Assembly (NCBI RefSeq): GCF_047511655.1 | Contig: NC_133392.1 | Span: 89,397,042 to 89,461,041, forward strand | DNA: 64,000 nt | Direction of reading: 5' to 3' | Source: Castor canadensis | Taxonomy: Eukaryota; Chordata; Mammalia; Rodentia; Castoridae | Shown: one piece after another, positions 35,261-45,160 of the stretch | Layout: each line of letters begins with the position of its first letter | Position numbering within the stretch: the first letter of the stretch is position 1 | Program-made: the position numbers and the translations under genes | Notes under the pieces: generated by a model | Told to the model about the DNA's origin: nothing | The model's database searches: none | The model's input: only the letters and a program-made list of their open reading frames with translations

Positions 35261-35401
35261 ATATGTGTAGCTCTCATATGTGGGCCTCCTGTATTGAAGA
35301 CTGTCCTCTCAACTCTCAGGAATTAATATAGACACATTTTTGAAAAAAGAACTTTTTTGTGTGTCTTCAAACAGATAAGTAGATGCAGTAGTCACTATTT
35401 C
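35261..35401 (-). pseudogene. CLCA4: Copy B exon 2 with nonsense codon
   Basis: The exon has 141 nt with acceptor ATACAG|G and donor TAT|GTAAGTG. It encodes EIVTTASTYLFEDTQKSSFF, then KNVSILIPES, then a TGA at 35309-35311, then EDSLQYRRP. CLCA4 has a Trp-containing PENWKEN segment at this place, so TGG to TGA is the likely change. This is the only exon 2 in the window. Confidence 0.9.
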
Positions 35402-38400
35402 CTGTATCAAAAGAAAAAAATCTGTGAGAATGGCCAAGTAGGGGCTCATGCCAGTCATTTCCCACTTTTCATTGTTAATACAAAAGAAACTAACTAATAA
35501 GCAGGATCTCTGCCTGTAATTCTATCTCTGTCACCTACTATCCCAAACTCTTGCTTCATCCTGCACACGGAAAGGCTTCTCAGTCTTCTATCCTCTTACC
35601 TCAAAGGGCAACTGCGTTATCTTGGTGACTAAAGGAATTGAGTTATGTGAATATCTACCTGGACTTTGGAGTCATTTGCTTGATTCCAACACTGATGTTA
35701 GCACTTTCTGGGTGACAGATCTTGGTTGATTTATTTAATGCTCTGAAGCTCAGTTTCCTATCCTCTTTTAATGGACATTGCTACCCTAGCTATCTTTATG
35801 GCTGGCATGAGGATGGAATGAACTAGAACGGATGCTGCACATAAGCAATCCTAAAACTGTTTGATGCCATTACTGATTGGAAGAAATGTGAGTCACAAAC
35901 AGCATGGGCTGATACAAGCTGAGGAAGACAGTTGTAGAAATTGGTATAGATGGGGGTTTCCTTTCCTTACACCACCTCAAGGTGAGGCAGCGGGGCTGGG
36001 TACCTGATGCGTGGGGTTAAGGAACAATCCATAGTAAGGTAAAATGTTAATCACAGAACAGTTACTTTGTCACCAAGCTAAAATAATATCACCTTTTATG
36101 ATCATGAACTGAAATTTACAAAGATTAGTTAGTAAGAGAAATTGTCCCTCCATAAATTTTATTATCTAGTGGGGGAACTGATGGGTGAAAGGCCCTTAAG
36201 AACATCTACTGTACACGATCAAGTCCACTACATGAGGAATCCTGGATGGTGGATGATGATGTTAATTTCTTCATCATGGTGCAAGCATCCCAGTCTACCG
36301 TGTTGTGATCAAGATAGGCTCCTGTTTGATGCTTCCTGGTTTAATAGAAGCCCACACTAGAACTGTTCTTCAGAAATCCAGGTTCTCTTCTTGGTACTCT
36401 TTAAGACAGTCTAATGTGCTGACTCACGTGCACTGTATGAACCAAATTTATTGCATTGAGAACCTTGGGATTAGTCAGAAGGTCAGAGTTCAGATAACTG
36501 AAAGCCCAGAGGACTGGCTTGGAGGGAGGAAGAGGACTTTGGAGAACTCTAAGGTAGGTTGTAAGTTACTTCAGCATTGACCTAAGACAGGTGAAAGAAC
36601 TCTCTCCCTTTCCTGAAGAATGCCTTCCTCTTTTAAATTAAGTGATATTTAAGTATCAAGGGGTTATTATTATCTGTTTGAAGAGATGACTTTATGTATG
36701 AGATAAAAGTGTATTTGGTGATCAAATTGGGTTATAGATTGAACAAATAGGGTTGCTATGCATGATTGTGTGAGTTGTACATTGTTTCACTCAAGGGACT
36801 GTATTTATTTTGGAGTCTCAGTGGCTCTAGATGGCTGTCTTGGGATAGTGGTGTGTTCATTGGTTATGGAGAGATTTTAGAGACCTATTAGATGTCTGAA
36901 ATCCCCTGAAATATAATGGTTTTCAAACATTTTCTAGGCAGAATTCCTATTAACTCCTTCTAAATGTCTTCTCAGAAATTTTATAGCATCCTAGTTGGAT
37001 CAAAGAAGATGAAGATATGAGTGTTTGCAAAAGTAATTAATTAATCTCTGTAAATGAGCACTTCTGGCTCCATCAGAATTTATAGACTATAACTTACAAA
37101 TGACATACTGAATCACCTGAGCACAACTCAGTACATGCCCACCAAAGGCTTGAACAATAAGTGTCAGGACCCAGGAGAGAAGAAGTTGAAAATGAGGACC
37201 TAGTAGATGTGGATGTAAGGGACATGGAAAATAATCCATATAGCTGTACTGTCAATCATTACACTGCATGGAATATTGTAGCCTGAAGAAACTTCAGAAA
37301 ATCAGAGGCATAGGCTTTGTCCTGTAGCCTTTCTCTTCCTCTGTTTGCCCTCAGCCAGAGGATTCATATCATCTGCACAGTGATGACTCAAATATATATC
37401 TACATAAATATTATCATCTCAAATTCAGATTGCTTTTTCCTCTAATTGCATGCCTAAAAAGTGTATCAATTTCAAAATACCTCAAATAATTCCAGATCCC
37501 CAAAGTGCCATTTTTTCCCATTCTTTCAAGTGTTCAGGTAAAAGACTTGAAGTCTTCCATGACTCAGTATTTCCTTCCTTCTTCCCCTACACTTCCATCC
37601 AGACCATCAGGAAGTATTGTCTCTGATACTCTCCAAATATGTTCAGGATCACACGCTGTAATGATCTCTACTATGTCTTCCCTGTCCTTGTCACCATCAC
37701 TTCTTACTGCCTAATACTTCCCACCTGAGTCTTTCTGCACCTCTGTTCTGCAACAGTGCTTATACAGGATGTGTGGCAAGTGCAAGCCCTCCACCATTTC
37801 CTCCACATGCAGTCTGAGAGCCCAGAACATACACAGGAGCAGTTCCTCCATTGCTCAGAAGCCTTGAAGGATTCTCTTCTCACTCAGAGTAAGAGCCAAT
37901 GTCTTTTCAGAGTGCACTGCTACCTCTTCCACTAACCCGCATCCATTAGCTCATTCTCTGGTGTTTCCTTGGTCATATCAAGTTGTTCTCCCTTCCATGC
38001 TGTTCCTGTATCTAAGGGTTTTAATAAACTCTTCCCTCATTCACATTGTTCCTGTTCAGATGTCACATCATCAGCAAGGTCTTCCCTGACTGTCCTACAC
38101 CAAACAGTAACTCATGTCTCCCTTTTTCCCAGCCACTCTCCACACTCTGTACCTCTTTCCTGGTTCTGTGTGCTCCGGTAACCTACCACCTGTCCTGCAG
38201 GTTTACTTTTATTAATTGTGTCTCAGGAACGAATGTACACTCCACGAAGCCAGAGGTTTATTTTTTTAGTTTATTACTCTCTGCTCCAGCATACCATAAG
38301 CATTCAATGAATAATTTTTTAAAGAATATTTGAGCCTGAACACTAATTTACAAACCAAGAAATTGAAGACCAGAGAGGCCCAGTGCCTTGTCTTTGGTCT

Positions 38401-38585
38401 TGTGGTGAGATTGGATGGAACTCCATCTAGAGCTTCCATCTCCCTTGACCCTCTCCAGCAGTGTCCTCACTACAAACCCCCTGCTTTTAAACTTCCTGGA
38501 GCACTTAGAAATTTGCATAAGAATTATTCACAATTAACGTTTTTTCTTTTCCATAATTCAACTAGAAGAAATCCATTTTGCTTAC

Positions 38586-38744
38586 CTTTAGTTGTTCAAT
38601 TATGTTTTCATCTTCTGGTACACCAGGATCAATAGCAACAATAATGTCTTCATAACCATTATCGTTCAGCTTAACAAAGGAACTGTTTGACCCCTGTAGC
38701 AGGTAGAGGAGTAAGAGGAAAACTAAACCTCTGAATAACACCAT
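38586..38744 (-). pseudogene. CLCA4: Copy B exon 1: start codon and signal peptide
   Basis: The exon has 53 codons from the ATG at 38744 to the donor at 38586, with the same peptide as copy A exon 1: a hydrophobic signal sequence then [13 protein letters not shown]. The acceptor of exon 2 follows in matching phase. Confidence 0.92.
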
Positions 38745-38797
38745 TGTTCTTCTCTAGTTTCCTCAGAAGGCTTTCCTTTCACCTTGTGTCTTTCCAG

Positions 38798-38807
38798 GTA
38801 TATATAC
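38798..38807 (-). promoter_or_regulatory. TATA-like box of copy B
   Basis: GTATATATAC on the minus strand, 54-63 bp before the copy B ATG, is the mirror of the box at 2906-2915. The surrounding 60 bp are nearly the same in both arms. Confidence 0.6.
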
Positions 38808-39145
38808 TCCCCCAAATTGTCATCGTTGACTGATTATGGGATGTTGACTGTATAAAGGTCAATGTTACACATAGGGAAAATACATGACTTCAGGTTATAT
38901 AATAGTTTTATTGTATGTTATTGTAAAAGTTGTCCAGTAGAATTATGAAATTGACAGAATTTTTTGATACTTCTTATATTTGGGTAGTTTCTTAAATATA
39001 TTCACCTAGTTTAGATATTTTCAATAAAGTGGGATGTGAAAATTAATAAAATGAGCAGACCCAATAATGCTAACATTGTTCCTCATTTTTCAGAGCAATA
39101 TAATTACTCACTAGATTATTTGTCCCTTAAAGAATAATTGTATGG

Positions 39146-39310
39146 GCCGGCATGTGGCTGTAATCCTACTTGTCAGGAGGCAGAGATCAGGAGGATCTCA
39201 GTTTGAAGCCAGCCCAGGCAAATAGTTGGTGAGACCCTGTCTCGAAAAACCCTTAACAGAAATAGGGCAGGTAAAGGTCCTGTCCAAGCCCCATTACTGG
39301 GGAAAAAAAA
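39146..39310 (+). mobile_element. B1-like SINE (right arm)
   Basis: GGCCGGCATGTGGCTGTAAT, then a GGAGGCAGAGATCAGGAGG segment and GACCCTGTCTCGAAAAACCC. Mirror of 2343-2465. Confidence 0.75.
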
Positions 39311-41400
39311 AAAGACTAATTATATAAATAATGGGAGACAATATAAGACTATCAAATGAGGCCAGTTCAGTTTTAATCCCAAATTTAAATTTCTTATGAA
39401 AGATTTGGTGAAGTTAAATTACTAGAGTAAACTAAAAAAGAAATTCTGGCCAGTAAGCATATAAGAAACACCTGGTACTTTTTGTGGTTACTATTGAGGC
39501 AGAGTGAGTAATGTTAATAGTCAATACTTACTCAGTGCTTACCAGGGTACCTATTCTCTTAACCCCAGTCCTGCTCTCTAAGGTAAGTATGTATATTATT
39601 TTATGTGATAAGAAATTGATTTAAAACTTGCTGCAACCTCACAGCTCATGAATTTCAGAATCAGGATCTAAACCTGCATTCTTATTTCAGAGTCCAGGGA
39701 TTTAATCACTCCATAATAATGCAATTTCCTTTTTAAGGAGAAAAGAGGTCATTTACAAATTGTGATGATAAATCAAGAATGTTTTATCCTAAAGTAAAAG
39801 CAGTCAGGACACTTCAGAGGACACAAAAGGAACTGAAAATAGAGTAGTAGAAATTGCCTTCAAGAGTTCAGATAAGAGGATAGAAACAATGCTGGATTCT
39901 TGGCCACATTCCAAGACAGAGGCTTCATCATGTGTGCCTGGACTCTGTCTTCTGAGGTTGCATCCAACACACTTCTTTCATTCCCTCAGGAATACCATGG
40001 GATAATTAATTGTACATTAAATGAATTACTGCTTTGTACAATGAAAGAACTGTTACAGTGACAATCCCAGGATATCTGTGATATTTTGGAGTTCATAGAG
40101 TAAGAGTATTGACAAATATATCCTATGCAGTCCTGGTTTCTTCATTGACTTCCCTTCCTATTGCTGCCCACCTCTCACTTAACTCCAGCATTGTGGCTTC
40201 AGGCAAACCAACCATGCTCGCATCCTAAATACTTGGTACTCAGGAAATTGGTTTTGACAGGTGGACTGACCAAATTAGTGAATGATAATCATTTTAACCA
40301 AAAAGAACAAGACAGAAACTTCTCCCATGTCTTCAAAACCTGGAGATACCTGGAGAATTTGTATCCTCTCTATCGCTTGAGGGGATTATCTAGTTTTTGA
40401 GGAGATGCAATTACTTCCTCAATAAATTCAGAAATTTCTTGGTTGTAATATTGGAAGGAGAGACTTCCTCTTTACAAAAGTAGTGAGGAAAAGCTCTCTC
40501 CAGGTACTTGTTCCTAGAATCATAGGAACCCTGGAATTGAGGACAGATGTGTGTTGACTTGTTTACTATCCATTTTCCTGGCTGAGTTTTTACTTTCTTC
40601 ATAAAGATGGAAGTGGAGCTGCTCTGTTGCCCTCAAAACCATCCCCGTCTGTAACTAGTCTACTTCTGACATGTGCTAGGTTAGTTGTTCCAGCTGTTAA
40701 GTCATTGTCTCCATCAGATTTGAGATCTTAGGAAGATATTCTGGCAGAGGTTGGCTTGACATCGGTCAGAAAGGACCATGCTCAGTGGGTCCACACCAGA
40801 TCTAACTCAGACAAGCAGACAGACTCACGTGTGTCACCTAGAAGGTTGAGTTTCTTTATCCTTGACTAGGTCAAGGGATAGCTTTGAAAAAATAAGTTGT
40901 TATTTATTTATTCAATAGAGTGTGCACAATAAAGGTGTATCCAACATATAAAACTTGAGTTTTCACAAATGTTAGAATCATATCAAGTTTGTTTTTTCTT
41001 CCTCCCTTTTCCTCCCTCCCTTCTTCACTTCCTTCTTTCTTTCCCTGCTTTCTCTTTCTTTCCTGTCCTAGGGATTGAACTGAGGGCCACACTGCTTTTA
41101 ACTTGTTGTTGTTTTGGTTTTTTCACTTTTAAAGTGAGTTGATTTAAATAAACATATTAGGAAAATAGTAGAATGGTTATGTAAGCATGGCAACAGTCCC
41201 AAGTTTGGCCCGTGTATCATCAACTGTTGCAGGACACAAACTCAGACACTGTAATCCAGTCTGGTATCAAGATAATTTTAACTATGTTACATTCTGTATT
41301 TCAGTTTTGAAGTATTTTAATTATCACTCTGGTTAACTACATAGTTTTTCACTGTGGTTTGTGATCTTATTTTGTGTATCATTTATATATACAGCCCCTT

Positions 41401-41460
41401 GGCTATCCTTGGGTTTGAACTCAGGGACTGCTCTACCACTTAAGCCACTCCACCAGTCCA
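41401..41460 (-). mobile_element. tRNA-derived SINE fragment (right arm)
   Basis: GGGTTTGAACTCAGGGACTG, then CTCTACCACTTAAGCCACTCC: the complement of 131-190 with few changes. Confidence 0.75.
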
Positions 41461-41675
41461 TGATCTTATTTCAATTAAGTGTTTTAACTTTTGATATATT
41501 CAACAAACTTACCAAAACCATACAGTAAATTCTTTTGATATTGAGTTAACTTTGGAACATTCCATAAAGGCTTAGAATATCTCAGAATCTATAAAACAGT
41601 GATGTTAAGATAATTAGGCTTATTAGATATATTAATTATGTGGGAAATATTGTGAAATAAATGATGTTTAGAGCA

Positions 41676-41770
41676 AATTGGTTGCTTAAGCCTGTTTCCT
41701 CAGCACTTGGGAGGGTTAGTGACGAGGATCAAGTGGACTGCATAATGAGAGCCTGTCTCAAAAAAAAATG
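41676..41770 (+). mobile_element. B1-like SINE
   Basis: GGTTGCTTAAGCCTGTTTCC, then CAGCACTTGGGAGGGTTAG and GCCTGTCTCAAAAAAAAATG. A diverged 7SL-type element just outside the visible right arm. Confidence 0.65.
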
Positions 41771-41944
41771 AACCTTCTTTGAGCTATATTTATACATTTT
41801 ACCAATATGTATTCTGAAATTTCTATGAAATTCCTGGGATCTGATTCTATCAGTGTTGATTTTGATTATGTTAAAATGTTTTATGCATCAGAAATATCCA
41901 GATTTCTTATCAACTTTATTGTTATAATGAACTCTCATCAAATT

Positions 41945-42622
41945 GTAAGGGACAAGTGTGAGGGGAAATAAAATGGCAGAAATGTCCTTAGGAACAATTG
42001 GCAACACTGGGGCTGTAAAGAGACAGATGGCAGAAGTAATTTTGCTTAAGTTAAAGGAGATAGGAAGGCAGACTTAAAGCAGCTTAGCACACAGGTGCTG
42101 AGGCACAGTGTTTTCTCTCCCTAGACAAGGAGAACAAGGTAAAACATTCCTAAGGGCAGACATCTAAAGGGATGAGATATAGACCCCTAAAAGGAGAGTA
42201 ACATAGCAAACTTTCCCAAGATAAACAAAGAAAGGGGTCTCACCAGAATAATGAGTGTAGTCATAAAATGTACATGACAGATTTCAAGGACAAGATGGAC
42301 TAATGAGATCCTCTTGGAATGTACGGCCTGATAAGGATGGGGGGGAGTCAGATGGTTGGGTTCACTAAGAAGTTAATCAATCAGCCATTTATAGCTCCAG
42401 CTTCAAAGCAGAGTGGACAAGGGTGCCTAAAGTCAGCTATATTTAATCTCATAAACTTCAGCCATCCTTTGGCTTAGCTCTTTCACTAAGTCCCACCCCG
42501 TCAGGGTGCTTTGCTATCCTTCCAATAAACTTTGTTTACTCTTAACTCTTGGTCTGTGGCCTAAATTTGCTTTAACTCTTCAGTGCATGTTTGGTGCTTT
42601 CAATCATTGACTGTGCCAGGAC
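41945..42622 (+). mobile_element. Possible solo LTR of an endogenous retrovirus
   Basis: Non-coding stretch starting TGTAAGGGAC, with TATTTAATCTC before a CTTCCAATAAACTTTG polyadenylation-like region and a T-rich region after it, a layout seen in ERV LTRs. No gag, pol or env sequence was recognised beside it. Boundaries and family are uncertain. Confidence 0.4.
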
Positions 42623-42839
42623 ACAAATCCGGAGAACAATCCAGTCCCGTATCAAGATCTTTAGCCATGACCATTTTTAAGCCTTTAAATCCAGTGAATT
42701 GCGTTATTGTGATGCTTTTGTTAGCACAGGCAAATAGGTAGGCATGAGCAGGAAGGAACAAATGCCCTGAGCTACAGGACTGTGCTCTAAAATTCTCAGT
42801 TCACCTCCTGGTCCAACTTTAGAGTCTAAGGAGGCTTCT

Positions 42840-43250
42840 CTCTGTATCAAGGTTAAACAGGAAAGGGCAGAGAGAATAAAATGGGAAAGGCAAAAAAAGA
42901 GGATTGAGTGTGAAGGGCAAAGAGGATCAAGTGGTAAGGGCCAATAGGCAGCCTTTGCTCAGTAGCCAAAGCATTTGGGGAGGGCTGTCAGTCATGCCAC
43001 TCAGTAACCCAACCTATTAGTTAAAATCCCAAACCCATACAACTTCCCTGCATTTGGCCCTTATCCAATTGTCTGCCTCACCCCTTCAGGTGCACTGTCC
43101 CTTTTGGGCAGTTGACTCTCATTCAGTTTCCTACCTCACCCTTTGAGGTGCACTTTTGCCTTCCTAATAAATCACTCTTTGCTGTGTTTCTTCTTCTGCA
43201 GCACCTGGGCAGCATCTTAATCTTAGACATTGTGCCCAAGAACCAAGGAA
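42840..43250 (+). mobile_element. Second LTR-like fragment
   Basis: A purine-rich part is followed by pyrimidine-rich sequence, then CCTTCCTAATAAATCACTC and TTTGCTGTGTTTC, again like the R/U5 area of an LTR. It is not an obvious copy of 41945-42622. No retroviral coding sequence was seen. Confidence 0.4.
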
Positions 43251-43264
43251 CATCTGAACTCCTC

Positions 43265-43570
43265 AAACTACTTTTTTCTCTTTTTTATTATATTAATTGT
43301 TCAAAGAGGTTTCCTTGTGATATTTCCCACATGCATATACTGCACTTTGTTAAAATTCATTCCCTGTATTACTCTTATTGCCTCTTTCCCTTAAAACAAT
43401 TTTAATGGTTTCCTTATTCTGTTTTCATACATGCATATGAAGTACTGTGATTGCATTCAAACCCCCTTCCCTCTCTCCTTTCATCCTACTCCCATCCAGC
43501 TAGTTCATCCCAAAATAGTTTCCCCTCCTTTTTTGTAACCCTTTCTGAAAGCTTTTCATAAGGAACCATA
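43265..43570 (-). mobile_element. Older L1 3' end, antisense
   Basis: TTTTTTATTATATTAATTG, later CATACATGCATATGAAG and a CCCTTCCCTCTCTCC run resemble a diverged L1 3' UTR in reverse. Identification is by composition and pattern only. Confidence 0.45.
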
Positions 43571-44019
43571 ATCCTAAAGTCACCATGGAAATTCCTGAAA
43601 AGGTCTATGACCAATATAGGTTTCTGATAAGTCAAAGGTCATAATATTGGGCTGAGTAAGAATTTCCAGAACCCTAATGAAGAAACTGATGGGCTTGTGA
43701 AACTGCTAACTGAGATCAAATACTATGAGAACTTGATCTCAGGAGATGGGAGTAGAAAGGGAGCAATGACCTGGGTAGAAGGGAGGGGAAGAGATGGGCA
43801 AGAGGAGATGGAACAGGAGACTCTGTAGCAGACTGATTCCTTCGGTCTCCTACATGAGACTGAAGTAATCAATGATGAATTAGGGCATTAAAAATTTGTT
43901 TCCCAGACTTACAGGAATGTTTAAGCTCTTTATAGCTCACAGTTGTTTGGTAAAGTATATTTTTGTAAATAAAATAGAAACATTTTCTTTTTCTTCCTAC
44001 TCAGTCCCTCCAGAATTTG

Positions 44020-44217
44020 TAAATTATTTATGAGTATTATTGAGCCCAGAGCCTTGCACATGCTAGGCAAACTTTCCATCACTGAACTATATGCCCAGCC
44101 CTTGGTTTTTTGAGACAAGTTCTCACTACATACATAGTTCAGTCTGGATTCTACCTACGGAATGCTGGGATTTCAAGAATGTACCACCACACCTGGCTAC
44201 ATTTTGTTAACCTTCAT
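44020..44217 (-). mobile_element. Decayed tRNA SINE plus B1-like SINE, antisense
   Basis: GAGCCCAGAGCCTTGCACAT, then CACTGAACTATATGCCCAGCC, followed by TTTTGAGACAAGTTCTCACT and GAATGCTGGGATTTCAAG. Confidence 0.65.
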
Positions 44218-45160
44218 AAGTACCCTTTGAATTAGGTATTCTAATTTACCTTCTTCAGATCATGTAGTAGATACCCAGAGATGCTAAGTATATTGTTTAA
44301 GTTCATAGAGTCAGAAGAGGGGAGAAGATGGGATCCACTATAGTCTTTAAGATCTGGATATAAGAATGTTAATCATATTAGACATTTTTAGGTTAAGAAT
44401 AGCTTCAATTTCTAAGTATTAGTTTTGTTACATGCATATATGGTCATGAATTGTATTTCAATATATTAATGATATAATGTTACATTAAAAGCTCATAACA
44501 TACTGTAACAGGAACCAACAAAATAAAGCAATGCATAATAATGTGGATGAAACTTACTTATGAATTTGAGCAAAAAGAAAGCAGTCACAAGAGTATATAT
44601 ATATTATACCATTCTACCTATATGAAATATGGAAACACATAAAAATGATCTATGCTGTCAGAGTTATGATAATGGTTACCTGTGGAGAGATAATGCCTGT
44701 AAGAGAACAAGAGGTATGTATTTGAGATGCTGATATTTTCTTCTTGATATCGGTGGTAGTTATACAGATGTGTACAAGAAAAATTCAAATGCTTAATTCA
44801 GTATGGGACAGATATGCTTGGGTGAGAGTCTGCTGGGCCTTCCCCTTCCTCCAAAGAAACTGCCCTCCTCCCTCCTGCTCCCTCTCCTCTTGCCCATCTC
44901 TTCCCATCCCTTCTACCAAGGTCATTGTTCCCTTTCCACTCCCATCTCCTGGCTGCAGGCACAGTGTTCTCTCACCTACTCTGCAGTCAGTGGAGTGAGC
45001 TTCAGGGAGGGGTGGCTCCACTCTGGCCATCGTGAGGCTGTGTGGCTATAGTGCCCCAACATCCTTTCCTCACCAGTGCCAGCTTCCACTGTGATCCTAG
45101 CTGGACAGCAACCTCAGGGATTTGGGGACTAAACAAGCTTCACTGCTAAAATGATGTAAG
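44218..45160. other. Intergenic, nothing identified
   Basis: AT-rich up to 44740, then a GC-richer stretch (44820-45060). Overlapping frames on both strands there show no family features. Confidence 0.5.

Larger units (their letters stand above)
33960..35820 (-). other. Segment kept only in the right arm, with exons 2 and 3
   Basis: At both ends the sequence matches left-arm 5880-5888. The interior holds exons 2 and 3 of copy B, a (GA)n run at 34631-34678 and an antisense SINE piece at 34679-34741. Because it contains family exons, its absence from the left arm is a deletion there, not an insertion here. Confidence 0.88.
19723..38744 (-). pseudogene. CLCA4: CLCA4-like copy B, multiply broken pseudogene
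   Basis: Exons recognisable in order on the minus strand: 1 (38586-38744), 2 (35261-35401), 3 (34979-35126), the 3' 78 nt of 5 (31611-31688), 6 (30928-31146), 8 (27840-28017), 9 (26134-26240), 10 (22584-22799), 11 (21749-22016), the 3' 96 nt of 12 (20934-21029) and 13 (19723-19956). Exons 4, 7 and the terminal exon are missing. Exon 2 has an in-frame TGA at a conserved Trp codon, and exon 10 ends in TAG where copy C has CAG. A TATA-like box precedes it. It spans both the right inverted arm and the direct duplication. It cannot encode a CLCA protein. Confidence 0.93.
28385..41590 (-). repeat. Right arm of the inverted segmental duplication
   Basis: This is the partner of 1-14099, in opposite orientation. 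It carries the promoter and 5' exons of CLCA4-like copy B. Relative to the left arm it keeps about 1.86 kb (33960-35820) with exons 2 and 3. It lacks about 2.5 kb corresponding to left 11012-13535 (exon 7) and about 2.1 kb corresponding to left 6124-8270 (exon 4 and the 5' part of exon 5). The right limit is set only by the left window edge, so the true boundary may lie beyond 41590. Confidence 0.92.

Noticed and set aside
1-41590. Assembly artefact (fold-back read joined as a palindrome)
   Set aside because: The arms differ by many substitutions, several kilobase-scale deletions and an arm-specific SINE, which a simple fold-back would not show. Not fully excluded without spanning reads.
41945-43250. 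Retroviral coding region between the two LTR-like pieces
   Set aside because: No gag, pol or env-like reading was recognised between or beside them; only LTR-like layout is seen.
44744-45051. Overlapping frames on both strands in a GC-richer stretch
   Set aside because: No domain, signal peptide or splice context; the frames overlap each other in several phases.
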